Positions 12,318 to 24,516 are shown, counted from the stretch's first letter. The stretch is 64,000 nt of DNA from Arenicola marina (GCA_964019135.1 OZ025261.1:31170029-31234028), one strand, 5' to 3'. Notes: generated from the letters alone by a model not told the origin. Numbers and translations are program-made.

Positions 12318-14868
12318 ACGGGGCAAAATGTGCGAACAAAACTCTCCAATAGCAAGGGCGTCACGGGGGCAAAGCGAGAGATATCAACCCGGCTCTCCAA
12401 TAGCAAGGGTCTACGGGGCAAAGCGAGAGGTATGGACACGGCTCTCCAATAGCAAGGGTGTCACGGGGGCAAAGCGAGAGGTATGGACACGGCTCTCCAA
12501 TAGCAAGGGCGTCACGGGGGCCAAGCGAGAGGTATGAACACGGCTCTCCAATAGCAAGAGCGTCACGGGAGCAAAGCGAGAGGTATGAACGCGGCTCTCC
12601 AATAGCAAGGGTCTACGGGGGCAAAGCAAGAGGTATGAACACGGCCCTCCGATAGCAAGGGCGCACGGGGGCAAGGCGAGAGATATGAACACGGCTCTCC
12701 AATAGCAAGGGCGTCACGGGGGCAAAGCGAGAGGTATGAACACGGCTCTCCAATAGCAAGGGTGTCACGGGGGCAAAGCGAGAGGTATGAACACGGCTCT
12801 CCAATAGCAAGGGTGTCACGGGGGCAAAGCGAGAGGTATGAACACGGCTCTCCAATAGCAAGGGCTTCACGGCGGCAAAGCGAGAGGTATGAACACGGCT
12901 CTCCAATAGCAAAGGCTTCACGGGGCAAAGCGAGAGGTATGAACGAGGCTCTCCAATAGCAAGGGCGTCACGGGGGCAAAGCGAGAGGTATGAACACGGC
13001 CCTCCAATAGCAAGGGTGTCACGGGGACAAAGCGAGAGGTATGAACACGGCTCTCCAATGGCAAGGGTGTCACGGGGACAAAGCGAGAGGTATGAACATG
13101 GCCCTCCAATAGCAAGGGCGTCACGGGGGCAAAGCGAGAGGTATGAACATGGCTCTCCAATAGCAAGGGCGTCACGGGGGCAAAGCGAGAGGTATGAACA
13201 CGGCTCTCCAATAGCAAGGGTCTAAAGGGGCAAAGCGAGAGGTATGAACGCAGCTCCCCAATAGCAAGGGTCTACGGGGGCAAAGCGAGAGGTATGAACA
13301 CGGCTCGCCAATAGCAAGGGCTTCACAGGGCAAAGCGAGAGGCATGAACACGGCTCTCCAATAGCAAAGGCGTCACGGGGGCAAAGCCAGAGGTATGGAC
13401 ACGGCTCTCCAATAGCAAGGGCGTCACGGGGGCAAAGCGAGAGGTATGAACACGGCTCTCCAATAGCAAGGGCGTTACGGGGGCAAAGCGAGAGGTATGA
13501 ACACGGCCCTCCAATAGCAAGGGCGTCACGGGGGCAAAGCGAGAGGTATGAACATGGCTCACCAATAGCAAGGGCGTCACGGGGGCAAAGCGAGAGGTAT
13601 GAACACGGCCCTCCAATAGCAAGGGCGTCACGGGGGCAAAGCGAGAGGTATGAACATGCTCTCCAATAGCAAGGGCGTCACGGGGGCAAAGCGAGAGGTA
13701 TGAACACGGCTCTCCAATAGCAAGGGCGTCACGGGGGCAAAGCGAGAGGTATGAACACGGCTCTCCAATAGCAAGGGCTTCACGGGGGCAAAGCGAGAGG
13801 TATGAATACGGCTCTTCAATAGCAAGGGTCTACGGAGGCAAAGCGAGAGGTATGAACACGGCTCTACAATAGCAAGGGCTTCATGGGGACAAAGCGAGAG
13901 GTATGAACACGGCTCTCCAATAGCAAGGGCGTCACGGGGGCAAAGCGAGAGGTATGAACACGGCTCTTCAATAGCAAGGGTATACGGGGGCAAAGCGAGA
14001 GGTATGAACACGGTTCGCCAATAGCAAGGGCTTCACAGGGGCAAAGCGAGAGGTATGAACGCGGCTCTCCAACAGCAAGGGGTCTACGGGGGCAACGCGA
14101 GAGGTATGGTCACGGCTCGCCAATAGCAAGGGCTTCACAGGGGCAAAGCGAGAGGTATGAACACGGCTCTCCAATAGCAAGGGCGTCACGGGGGCAAAGC
14201 GAGAGGTATGAACACGGCTCTCTAATAGCAATGGCTTCATGGGGACAAAGCGAGAGGTATGAACACGGCTCTCCAATAGCAAGGGCTTCACGGGGGCAAA
14301 GCGAGAGGTATGAACACGACTCCCCAATAGCAAGGGCTTCACGGGGGCAAAGCGAGAGGTATGAACACGGCTCTCCAATAGCAAGGGCCGTCACGGGGGG
14401 CAAAGCGAGAGGTATGAACACGGCTCTTCAATAGCAAGGGTCTACGGGGGCAAAGCGAGAGGTATGAACACGGCTCTCCAATAGCAAGGGCTTCATGGGG
14501 ACAAAGCGAGAGGTATGAACACGGCTCTTCAATAGCAAGGGCGTCACGGGGCAAAGCGAGAGGTATGAACACAGCTCCCCAATAGCAAGGGCTTCATGGG
14601 GACAAAGCGAGAGGTATGAACACGGTTCTTCATAGCAAGGGTCTACGGGGGCAAAGCGAGAGGTATGAACACGGCTCGCCAATAGCAAGGGCGTCACGGG
14701 GGCAAAGCGAGAGGTATGAACACGGCTCTCCAATAGCAAGGGCGTCACGGGGGCAAAGCGAGAGGTATGACCACGGCTCTCTCCAATAGCAAGTGCTTCA
14801 CGGGGCAAAGCGAGAGGTCTGAACACGACTCCCCAATAGCCAAGAGCTTCACAGGGGCAAAGCGACAC
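12318..14868. repeat. 51-bp minisatellite, copy A, about 50 copies
   Basis: The unit is 51 bp with landmarks ctctccaatagcaagggc, gtcacgggggcaaagcgaga and ggtatgaacacg. Since 51 is a multiple of 3, long frames persist on both strands (the plus frame repeats GQSERYEHGSPIARASR). These are broken by single-base indels such as gtctacggggca, and are not treated as coding. Each unit holds a CCAAT pentamer. Copy B of the same array (20,670-21,945) has about half as many units. Confidence 0.95.
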
Positions 14869-15460
14869 GCTGCCCCGCTCGTGTCCGGACTTGCCCTAAG
14901 TGTATGTGTAGTACATTTACCGACAGACGGTGGCAAGGGAAACGGTAGGGAGGCAAGGGGTGGCGAGGAGCGGGGCAGGGGTGGGGGGGGGGCGGGGGGG
15001 GGGGGAGGGATCGGGAGAGGGGCATCTGGGCCCCGATCAGGGCTCGGGGCATCCTGACTGCCATCAGTATCGATTCCATATTGACGGCCGTCTCGTCTGG
15101 GATAAGGCGTCTTGGGTGACGAGTAGGGGTGGGTGTGCGTGTGTGTGTGTGTGGGGGGGGGGGGCTCGGGAGATTAAACCACGCACACGCAGGCGTTATG
15201 TACAGTACAGCGGGCGAGGGTTGGGTGGAGTCAGATATAATTGGTATGATATAATACGGTTTGGAGAAGACTGGCGAGGGGCTGGCGGTGGGGGGGGGTA
15301 GCAGTTTGAGAGGGATAGGTGGGTGAGGGATACGGGGAGTGATGTGGGAGTTTTGCGTGGGGTGGAAGCGGAGTGACGTCGGGGTGTGTACGGGAAGTGG
15401 CGTGGGGGAGGGGTAGGGGAGTGGTAGGGGAGTGGCTTGAGGGTGAGAGGTGAGGGAGTA
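14869..15460. other. G-rich and GT-rich spacer, copy A
   Basis: No gene supported. It holds poly-G tracts around 14,985-15,010 and 15,150-15,165, a (GT)n run near 15,135, then a G-rich stretch with repeated GGGGAG/GTGGGG that leads into the 25-bp array. Frames through it are glycine-rich low complexity. The counterpart in copy B is 21,946-22,545. Confidence 0.75.
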
Positions 15461-15660
15461 GTGTGGGGGAGGAATAGCAGGATCAGTGTGGGGGAGGGAT
15501 AGCAGGATCAGTGTGGGGGAGGGAGAGCAGGATCAGTGTGGGGGAGGGAGAGCAGGATCAGTGTGGGGGAGGGATAGCAGGATCAGTGTGGGGGAGGGAT
15601 AGCAGGATCAGTGTGGGGGAGGGATAGCAGGATCAGTGTGGGGGAGGGATAGCAGGATCA
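15461..15660. repeat. 25-bp G-rich minisatellite, copy A, 8 copies
   Basis: Units begin gtgtgggggaggg and end agcaggatca, at 15,461, 15,486, 15,511, 15,536, 15,561, 15,586, 15,611 and 15,636, each exactly 25 bp. Variants are aatag, gatag and gagag in the middle. The regularly spaced G4-5 and G3 runs could support G-quadruplexes on the plus strand. Copy B has 6 units. Confidence 0.97.
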
Positions 15661-15778
15661 GGGAGGGAAGGGGTAAGGGGTTACCGGATTCGCCTGGAGC
15701 GACATCGACTTGATTCCCGATGTCATTAGGAAAGGCGCGAAGAGGTTTGCACCTCACTGTTCACAATGCGTCGAGAGG
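15661..15778. other. Short spacer between 25-bp and 63-bp arrays, copy A
   Basis: Unique sequence with no gene of its own. It supplies the ATG and first codons of an open frame that runs into the 63-bp array; that frame looks accidental. Confidence 0.6.
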
Positions 15779-16915
15779 AACACCCCCGACCCACGCCCGA
15801 CCGTAACCCCAGAGCCACGTCAGACCGAAACCCCAGAGTCACGTCAGACCGTACCCCCAGAGCCACGTCAGACCGTAACCCCCAACCCACGCCAGACCGT
15901 AACCCCAGAGTCACGTCAGACCGTACCCCCACAGCACACAGCCCCGACCCACGCCAGACCGTAACCCCAGAGCCACGTCAGACCGTACCCCCCACAGCAC
16001 ACACCCCCGACCCACGCCAGACCGTAGCCCCAGAGCCACGTCAGACCGTACCCCCACAGCACACAGCCCCGACCCACGCCAGACCGTAACCCCAGAGCCA
16101 CGTCAGACCGTACCCCCCACAGCACACACCCCCGACCCACGCCAGACCGTAACCCCAGAGCCACGTCAGACCGTACCACCCACAGCACACAGCCCCGACC
16201 CACGCCAGACCGTAACCCCAGAGCCACGTCAGAACCGTACCCCCCACAGCACACACCCCCGACCCACGCAAGACCGTAACCCCAGAGCCACGTCAGACCG
16301 TACCCCCCACAGCACACACCCCCGACCCACGCAGGACCGTAACCCCAGAGCCACGTCAGACCGTACCCCCCCACAGCACACAGCCCCGACCCACGCCAGA
16401 CCGTAACCCCAGAGTCAGGTCAGACCGTACCACCCACAGCACACAGCCCCGACCCACGCCAGACCGTAAGCCCAGAGCCACGTCAGACCGTACCCCCCAC
16501 AGCACACACCCCCGACCCACGCCAGACCGTAACCTCAGAGCCACGTCAGACCGTACCCCCCACAGCACACACCCCCGACCCCGCCAGACAGTAACCCCAG
16601 AGCCACGTCAGACCGTACCCCCCACAGCACACACCCCCGACCCACGCCAGACCGTAACCCCAGAGCCACGTCAGACCGTACCCCCCACAGCACACACCCC
16701 CGACCCACGCCAGACCGTAACCCCAGAGCCACGTCAGACCGTACCCCCCACAGCACACACCCCCGACCCACGCCAGACCGTAACCCCAGAGCCACGTCAG
16801 ACCGTACCACCCACAGCACACAGCCCCGACCCACGCCAGACCGTAACCTCAGAGCCACGTCAGACCGTACCCACCACAGCACACACCCCCGACCCTCCGC
16901 AGACCGTACCCCCCC
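15779..16915. repeat. 63-bp minisatellite, copy A, about 18 copies
   Basis: The 63-bp unit has landmarks cccacgccagaccgtaaccc, cagagccacgtcagaccgta and cagcacacacccccga. The two halves are related (both contain cagaccgta), so the unit is itself a diverged dimer. The first units are shorter, irregular ancestors lacking the cagcacac block. The plus frame would give a proline/threonine-rich 21-residue repeat, but in this copy indels (for example near 16,231 and 16,578) break it, which argues against coding. Confidence 0.93.
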
Positions 16916-17408
16916 CCCCACATTCACAACACACACCCCGACCCACGCCACACCGTAGCCCCCCCACCCGCCCCACCCCCCCAACACACACCCCCGACCT
17001 CAACCTCCGAGACTCACACCCCACACTCCGGCTCACAATAGATGGGCTCCCGGAGGTCTTCCACAAAGAGAGACCCGCCCATGTCTTATGGTTAGAGACC
17101 AGGCCCATGTCTTGTGGTTATCTCCGCTTAGTGAAAGACTTACAATGGATCAAAGACTGGTGGATGAACCCTACCATATGACGCACGGACCATAAGTAAC
17201 CGCTCAGCACAGCGTATAATCTATGCAGATCCTGTCATCACGAACAACAGATCTTTTTCATTTGGAAATAAAAGTATATATACTTCCAGTTCGTGAGGGT
17301 CATCAATAACTAATTATGAAGCTGTATGACGCGCCTCTCCTCTTGTAACCAGTTCGTCCTGAGTGGGTCAAGGCGCCAGAAACTGAGCGAGCGCAGCATG
17401 CGTAGAAC
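16916..17408. other. Unique block left of the SINE, copy A
   Basis: It starts with degenerate C-rich repeat edge, then unique sequence containing a near-duplicate of gcccatgtcttatggtta (about 17,079 and 17,105), an AATAAA followed by a short palindromic agtatatatact near 17,268, and a CpG-containing tract to 17,408. No gene is seen. Confidence 0.65.
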
Positions 17409-17422
17409 ACGCCATCATATGG
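17409..17422. repeat. Left target-site duplication of the SINE, copy A
   Basis: The sequence acgccatcatatgg (14 bp) matches acgccatcacatgg at 17,673-17,686 with one mismatch and flanks the 250-bp element directly. Confidence 0.8.
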
Positions 17423-17672
17423 TTTGGTTTGGTTATTCAGGACGCTTTAACCAATTTTGGTCATAACGCGTCAATGGGAGAAGGAAGGGAGAGTGGAGCC
17501 ATGTCTCCGGGGGTAACCCCCTACTCTTTACGAAGAAAGACATGTGATCTTTATCCTGCGACCACACAGACATGGCCACAGCAGGGCTCGAACCACCGAT
17601 CCACGTGCCGTTAGGCTCTCAGGTGACCAGAGCACTCAATGCGAGCGCTCTAGCCCACTGAGCTATCGCGCC
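17423..17672 (-). mobile_element. tRNA-derived SINE, 250 bp, copy A
   Basis: On the minus strand the element starts at 17,672 with GGCGCGATAGCTCAGTGG, containing a good A box (TAGCTCAGTGG). About 75 bp on is a B box, GGTTCGAGCCC. Between them gagcgct/agtgctc can pair around a 7-base loop, like an anticodon arm. The spacing between A and B boxes is longer than in a normal tRNA, and a tRNA-unrelated body of about 150 bp follows, so this is a SINE rather than a tRNA gene. The 3' end is a short AACCAAACC-type tail. A 14-bp target-site duplication flanks it. Its open frames are accidental. Mobilisation would depend on a LINE not seen here. Confidence 0.85.
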
Positions 17673-19010
17673 ACGCCATCACATGGAGAACACGCCATCG
17701 AGACGACTGCCATCCCACGGAGAACACGCCATCGAGACGACTGCCATCACACGGAGAACACGCCATCGAGACGACTGCCATCCCACGGAAAACACGCCAT
17801 CGAGACGACTGCCATCACACGGAGAACACGCCGTCGAGACGACTGCCGTCACACGGAAAACACGCCATCGAGGCGACTGCCATCACAGGGAGAACACGCC
17901 ATCGAGACGACTGCCATCACACGGAAAACACGCCATCGGGACGACTGCCATCACAGGGAGCAGAACACGCCATCGAGACGACTGCCATCACACGGAGAAA
18001 CACGCCATCGAGACGATTGCCATCACAGGGAGAACATGCCATCGAGGCGACTGCCATCACACGGAGAAGAACACGCCATCGAGACGACTGCCATCACAGG
18101 GAGAACACGCCATCGAGGCGACTGCCATCACAGGGAGCAGAACACGCCATCGAGACGACTGCCATCACAGGGAGAACACGCCATCGAGACGACTGCCATC
18201 CCACGGAAAACACGCCATCGAGACGACTGCCATCACAGGGAGAACACGCCGTCGAGACGACTGCCGTCACACGGAAAACACGCCATCGAGGCGACTGCCA
18301 TCACAGGGAGAACACGCCATCGAGACGACTGCCATCACATGGAGAACACGCCGTCGAGACGACTGCCATCACACGGAAAACACGCCATCGAGACGACTGC
18401 CATCACAACGGAGAACACGCCGTCGAGACGACTGCCATCACAGGGAGAACATGCCATCGAGACGACTGCCATCACACGGAGAACACGCCGTCGAGACGAC
18501 TGCCATCACACGGAGAACACGCCATCGACACGACTGCCATCACACGGAGAACACGCCATCGAGACGACTGCCATCACACGAAAACACGCCATCGAGACGA
18601 CTGCCATCACAGGGAGAACACGCCATCGACACGACTGCCATCACACGGAGAACACGCCATCGAGACGACTGCCATCACAGGGAGAACACGCCATCGGAAC
18701 GACTGTCATCACAGGGAGAACACGCCATCGGAACGACTGTCATCACAGGGAGAACACGCCATCGAGACGACTGCCATCCCACGGAAAACACGCCATCGAG
18801 GGCGACTGCCATCACACGGAGAACACGCCATCGAGACGACTGCCATCACACGGAGAACACGCCACCGAGACGACTGCCATCTCGCAGAGAACACGCCCAT
18901 CGAGACGACTGTCATCACAGGGAGAACACGCCATCGAGACGACTGCCATCCACGGAAAACACGCATCGAGGCGACTGCCATCACAGGGAGAACACGCCAT
19001 CGAGACGACT
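17673..19010. repeat. 34-bp minisatellite, copy A, about 39 copies, cut by the gap
   Basis: Landmarks are gaacacgccatcgagacg and actgccatcacaggga; the unit is 34 bp, with a 37-bp form that adds gca (ggagcagaacacgcc). It begins inside the right-hand SINE target-site duplication. Because 34 x 3 = 102, all three plus frames cycle through the same stop-free peptide, giving overlapping long frames that are artefacts. The sequence is interrupted by Ns at 19,011. Confidence 0.95.
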
Positions 19011-19210
19011 NNNNNNNNNNNNNNNNNNNNNNNNNNNNNNNNNNNNNNNNNNNNNNNNNNNNNNNNNNNNNNNNNNNNNNNNNNNNNNNNNNNNNNNNNN
19101 NNNNNNNNNNNNNNNNNNNNNNNNNNNNNNNNNNNNNNNNNNNNNNNNNNNNNNNNNNNNNNNNNNNNNNNNNNNNNNNNNNNNNNNNNNNNNNNNNNNN
19201 NNNNNNNNNN
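19011..19210. other. Assembly gap of exactly 200 N
   Basis: A run of 200 N separates the 34-bp array (left) from 40-bp units (right). A round 200 is a common scaffolder default, so the true distance is unknown. Reading frames drawn through it are meaningless. Confidence 0.99.
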
Positions 19211-19731
19211 GTATCAAGGATCTCTGATAGTCCCTAAAGACTAAGGGTTGTATCAAGGGTCTCACACAGTCGTTAAAGCCTCAGGGGTTGTATCAAGGAT
19301 CTCTGATAGTCCCTAAAGACTCAGGGGTTGTATCAATGGTCTGACACAGTCTCTAACGACTCATGAGTTGTATCAATGGTCTGACACAGTCTCTAACGAC
19401 TCATGAGTTGTATCAATGGTCTTTCACAGTCTCTAACGACTCAGGAGTTGTATCAAGGGTCTCACACAGTTCTAAGATTCAGTGGTTGTATCAATGGTCT
19501 TTCACAGTCCCTAAAGACTCAGGGGTTGTATCAAGGGTCTCTCATAGTCCCTAAAGACTCAGGGGTTGTATCAAGGGTCTCTCATAGTCCCTAAAGACTC
19601 AGGGGTTGTATCAAGGGTCTCTCATAGTCCCTAAAGACTCAGGGGTTGTATCAAGGGTCTCTCACAGTCCCTAAAGACTCAGGGGTTGTATCAAGGGTCT
19701 CTCATAGTCCCTAAAGACTCAGGGGTTGCAT
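19211..19731. repeat. 40-bp minisatellite, second occurrence, about 13 copies
   Basis: These are the same units as at 1-11,383, starting at the contig edge. The leftmost units are irregular (ggatctctgatagtcc, cgttaaagcctcagg) and one is shortened (cacacagttctaagattc). The right end joins the same tcaacaaggatcc flank as at 11,383, so it is the equivalent right boundary of the array. Confidence 0.95.
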
Positions 19732-20669
19732 CAACAAGGATCCTACAATCTCTGCATCAAGGCCCCTTCACAAATCCCGTGAGCAGTGCCTTTTTATTCA
19801 TTCATTAAAGTGAAAATGATCGTTGTTACCGTTTAGATAGCCTCATAAATGTTTTATGCAACCCCTTTATACATGAAATATTCACAATAAGCTCACAGCA
19901 CATGGAAAACTGCCGCCAGTAGACCTGAAATCACGACATGATGTAAACTCCAGTCCAGAAACCCCATTTCCCGAAACCCGCCTCCGGGCCCTGGTACGCC
20001 AAACAAGTGACGTCATAGGTCATGTGATCCCAAGGTGAATATGTTTGCCTTGGACATACAATTCATTGTTTATGATCGTGTCTGCTAATGAGACGGCAGG
20101 GGGCGCTACGGTATCACATTGAGACGGGGATATCGAACGCGTGATCGGTCCGTCTGTGGGGGTGGGGGCGGGAGGGTCACTGGGGTGCGGGGGGGGGGGC
20201 TCCGGGGTGGGGGAGGGGGGGGGGCGGAGTGTGCGTGTGCTGGTGTGTGTATCTGGGCCCTTTGGGGATAATTCGCCCGATGCCATGGATAATCCTATGC
20301 ATAATTCGAGGACCGAATAGGCTGATCCAAATTTGTGGTTATATAGCCTGGCTGGCAGGGAGAGAGAGACTCGTTCGTGGCACCCGGACACGGACCGGGG
20401 ATCAACCCGCCGTGTGTCTGTCCCAGCCACCCCCACATATCCCATCCCCCGCCCCCTCCCAGTGACCCGCACGACCCATCCTTCCCCACTCTCCCAGTGA
20501 CCTTCACGACAACTCCGCCACCCCTCGCACTCGCCCTCACGACCCCTCCTCCCACCCCTTCCCGGTCCCCCCACGACGTCTCCCACCATCCAAGCTACTC
20601 TCAGCGATCGGATGCAGAATCAAATTGGGTGAAACTCCATATGACTTTTATTTACTGCAACTATTGCAC
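19732..20669. other. Unique block, copy B
   Basis: Near-identical to 11,384-12,317, including the CRE, G-runs and C-rich tract. Small differences include gtgccttttt for gtgccatttt, cgtcataggt for cgtcatgggt, and different poly-G lengths. No gene is supported. Confidence 0.85.
20094..20108 (+). promoter_or_regulatory. CTCF-like motif, copy B
   Basis: Identical to the 15-base motif at 11,744-11,758 of copy A and in the same context. Confidence 0.35.
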
Positions 20670-21945
20670 GGGGCAAAAGGTGCGAACAAAACTCTCCAAT
20701 AGCAAGGCCGTTCGGGGGCAAAGCGAGAGGTATCAACCCGGCTCTCCAATAGCAAGGGTCTACGGGGGCAAAGCGAGAGGTATGGACACGGCTCTCCAAT
20801 AGCAAGGGTGTCACGGGGGCAAAGCGAGAGGTATGGACACGGCTCTCCAATAGCAAGGGCGTCACGGGGGCCAAGCGAGAGGTATGAACACGGCTCTCCA
20901 ATAGCAAGAGCGTCACGGGGGCAAAGCGAGAGGTATGAACGCGGCTCTCCAATAGCAAGGGTCTACGGGGGCAAAGCGAGAGGTATGAACACGGCCCTCC
21001 AATAGCAAGGGCGTCACGGGGGCAAGGCGAGAGATATGAACACGCTCTCCAATAGCAAGGGCGTCACGGGGGCAAAGCGAAAGGTATGAACACGGCTCTC
21101 CAATAGCAAGGGTGTCACGGGGGCAAAGCGAGAGGTATGAACACGGCTCCTCCAATAGCAAGGGTGTCACGGGGGCAAAGCGAGAGGTATGAACACGGCT
21201 CTCCAATAGCAAGGGCTTCACGCGGGCAAAGCGAGAGGTATGAACACGGCTCTCCAATAGCAAGGGCTTCACGGGGCAAAGCGAGAGGTATGAACGAGGC
21301 TCTCCAATAGCAAGGGCGTCACGGGGGCAAAGCGAGATTTATGAACACGGCCCTCCAATAGCAAGGGTGTCACGGGGACAAAGCGAGAGGTATGAACACG
21401 GCTCTCCAATGGCAAGGGTGTCACGGGGACAAAGCGAGAGGTATGAACATGGCCCTCCAATAGCAAGGGCGTCACGGGGGCAAAGCGAGAGGTATGAACA
21501 TGGCTCTCCAATAGCAAGGGCGTCACGGGGCAAAGCGAGAGGTATGAACACGGCTCTCCAATAGCAAGGGTCTAAAGGGCAAAGCGAGAGGTATGAACGC
21601 AGCTCCCCAATAGCAAGGGTCTACGGGGCAAAGCGAGAGGTATGAACACGGCTCGCCAATAGCAAGGGCGTCACGGGGGCAAAGCGAGAGGTATGAACAC
21701 AGCTATCCAATAGCAAGGGCTTCATGGGGACAAAGCGAGAGGTATGAACACGGTTCTTCAATAGCAAGGGTCTACGGGGGCAAAGCGAGAGGTATGAACA
21801 CGGCTCGCCAATAGCAAGGGCGTCACGGGGGCAAAGCGAGAGGTATGACCACGGCTCTCCAATAGCAAGTGCTTCACGGGGGCAAAGCGAGAGGTCTGAA
21901 CACGACTCCCCAATAGCCAAGAGCTTCACAGGGGCAAAGCGACAC
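20670..21945. repeat. 51-bp minisatellite, copy B, about 25 copies
   Basis: Same 51-bp unit and same flanks as 12,318-14,868, but half the length. First and last units correspond to those of copy A, so the difference is internal gain or loss of units. Single-base indels (for example cacgctctcc near 21,043) break the frames. Confidence 0.95.
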
Positions 21946-22212
21946 GCTGCCCGCTCGTGTCCGGACTTGCCCTAAGTGTATGTGTAGTACACTTACCGAC
22001 AGACGTGGCAAGGGAAACGGTAGGGAGGCAAGGGGTGGCGAGGAGCGGGGCAGGGGTCGGGGGGGGGGGCGGGGGGGGGGGGGGTCGGGAGAGGGGCATC
22101 TGGGCCCCGATCAGGGCTCGGGGCATCCTGACTGCCATCAGTATCGATTCCATATTGACGGCCGTCTCGTCTGGGATAAGGCGTCTTGGGTGACGAGTAG
22201 GGGTGGGTGTGC

Positions 22213-22243
<31 letters not shown>

Positions 22244-22545
22244 GGGCTCGGGTGATTAAACCACGCACACGCAGGCGTTATGTACAGTACAGCGGGCGAG
22301 GGTTGGGTGGAGTCAGATATAATTGGTATGATATAATACGGTTTGGAGAAGACTGGCGAGGGGCTGGCGGGGGGGGGGGGGTAGCAGTTTGAGGAGGGAT
22401 AGGTGGGTGAGGGATACGGGGAGTGATGTGGGAGTTTTGCGTGGGGTGGAAGGCGGAGTGACGTCGGGGTGGGTACGGGAAGTGGCGTGGGGGAGGGGTA
22501 GGGGAGTGGTAGGGGAGTGGCTTGAGGGTGAGAGGTGAGGGAGTA
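21946..22545. other. G-rich and GT-rich spacer, copy B
   Basis: Equivalent of 14,869-15,460 with different poly-G and GT tract lengths. No gene supported. Confidence 0.75.
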
Positions 22546-22695
22546 GTGTGGGGGAGGAATAGCAGGATCAGTGTGGGGGAGGGATAGCAGGATCAGTGTG
22601 GGGGAGGGAGAGCAGGATCAGTGTGGGGGAGGGATAGCAGGATCAGTGTGGGGGAGGGATAGCAGGATCAGTGTGGGGGAGGGATAGCAGGATCA
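22546..22695. repeat. 25-bp G-rich minisatellite, copy B, 6 copies
   Basis: Units start at 22,546, 22,571, 22,596, 22,621, 22,646 and 22,671. Two fewer than in copy A, with the same flanks. Confidence 0.97.
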
Positions 22696-22812
22696 GGGAG
22701 GGAAGGGGTAAGGGGTTACCGGATTCGCCTGGAGCGACATCGACTTGATTCCCGATGTCATTAGGAAAGGCGCGAAGAGGTTTGCACCTCACTGTTCACA
22801 ATGCGTCGAGAG

Positions 22813-23760
22813 GAACACCCCCGACCCACGCCCGACCGTAACCCCAGAGCCACGTCAGACCGAAACCCCAGAGTCACGTCAGACCGTACCCCCAGAGCCA
22901 CGTCAGACCGTAACCCCCAACCCACGCCAGACCGTAACCCCAGAGTCACGTCAGACCGTACCCCCCACAGCACACAGCCCCGACCCACGCCAGACCGTAA
23001 CCCCAGAGCCACGTCAGACCGTACCCCCCACAGCACACAGCCCCGACCCACGCCAGACCGTAGCCCCAGAGCCACGTCAGACCGTACCCCCCACAGCACA
23101 CAGCCCCGACCCACGCCAGACCGTAACCCCAGAGTCAGGTCAGACCGTACCACCCACAGCACACAGCCCCGACCCACGCCAGACCGTAACCCCAGAGCCA
23201 CGTCAGACCGTACCCCCCACAGCACACACCCCCGACCCACGCCAGACCGTAACCTCAGAGCCACGTCAGACCGTACCCCCCACAGCACACACCCCGGACC
23301 CCCGCCAGACAGTAACCCCAGAGCCACGTCAGACCGTACCCCCCACAGCACACACCCCCGACCCACGCCAGACCGTAACCCCAGAGCCACGTCAGACCGT
23401 ACCCCCCACAGCACACACCCCCGACCCACGCCAGACCGTAACCCCAGAGCCACGTCAGACCGTACCACCCACAGCACACAGCCCCGACCCACGCCAGAAC
23501 GTAACCCCAGAGCCACGTCAGACCGTACCCCCCACAGCACACACCACCGACCCACGCCAGACCGTAACCTCAGAGCCACGTCAGACCGTACCCCCCACAG
23601 CACACACCCCCGACCCCCGCCAGACAGTAACCCCAGAGCCACGTCAGACCGTACCCCCCACAGCACACACCCCCGACCCACGCCAGACCGTAACCCCAGA
23701 GCCACGTCAGACCGTACCCCCCACAGCACACACCCCCGACCCTCCGCAGACCGTACCCCC
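22813..23760. repeat. 63-bp minisatellite, copy B, about 15 copies
   Basis: Same unit as 15,779-16,915. Here the plus frame from 22,745 stays open for 426 codons with a 21-residue repeat including PEPRQTVPPTAH, and two other frames are long too. The same frame is broken in copy A, the composition is low-complexity, and there is no signal peptide, domain or splice context, so I treat it as repeat and not a gene. Confidence 0.93.
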
Positions 23761-24252
23761 CCCCCATTCACAACACACACCCCGACCCACGCCACACCGT
23801 AGCCCCCCCACCCGCCCCACCCCCCCAACACACACCCCCGACCTCAACCTCCGAGACTCACACCCCACACTCCGGCTCACAATAGATGGGCTCCCGGAGG
23901 TCTTCCACAAAGAGAGACCCGCCCATGTCTTATGGTTAGAGACCAGGCCCATGTCTTGTGGTTATCTCCGCTTAGTGACAGACTTACAATGGATCAAAGA
24001 CTGGTGGATGAACCCTACCATATGACGCACGGACCATAAGTAACCGCTCAGCACAGCGTATAATCTATGCAGATCCTGTCATCACGAACAACAGATCTTT
24101 TTCATTTGGAAATAAAAGTATATATACTTCCAGTTCGTGAGGGTCATCAATAACTAATTATGAAGCTGTATGACGCGCCTCTCCTCTTGTAACCAGTTCG
24201 TCCTGAGTGGGTCAAGGCGCCAGAAACTGAGCGAGCGCAGCATGCGTAGAAC
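23761..24252. other. Unique block left of the SINE, copy B
   Basis: Equivalent of 16,916-17,408, with the same AATAAA and palindromic agtatatatact. Only a few substitutions (gtgacagac for gtgaaagac). No gene seen. Confidence 0.65.
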
Positions 24253-24266
24253 ACGCCATCATATGG

Positions 24267-24516
24267 TTTGGTTTGGTTATTCAGGACGCTTTAACCACTT
24301 TTGGTCATAACGCGTCAATGGGAGAAGGAAGGGAGAGTGGAGCCATGTCTCCGGGGGTAACCCCCTACTCTTTACGAAGAAAGACATGTGATCTTTATCC
24401 TGCGACCACACAGACATGGCCACAGCAGGGCTCGAACCACCGATCCACGTGCCGTTAGGCTCTCAGGTGACCAGAGCACTCAATGCGAGCGCTCTAGCCC
24501 ACTGAGCTATCGCGCC
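24267..24516 (-). mobile_element. tRNA-derived SINE, 250 bp, copy B
   Basis: Same element, same insertion site and same target-site duplications (24,253-24,266 and 24,517-24,530) as at 17,423-17,672, with only scattered differences (accactttt for accaatttt). A and B boxes are intact on the minus strand. Sharing the same insertion means the A/B split came after the SINE jumped. Confidence 0.85.

Noticed and set aside
17573-17672. A functional tRNA gene on the minus strand
   Set aside because: A and B boxes are present, but the spacing is too long, the anticodon loop lacks the expected U33, and a SINE body, tail and target-site duplication follow.
22745-24025. 426-codon proline/threonine-rich frame in copy B of the 63-bp array
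   Set aside because: The allelic copy A is broken by indels, other frames on both strands are also open, and the composition is purely that of the repeat.
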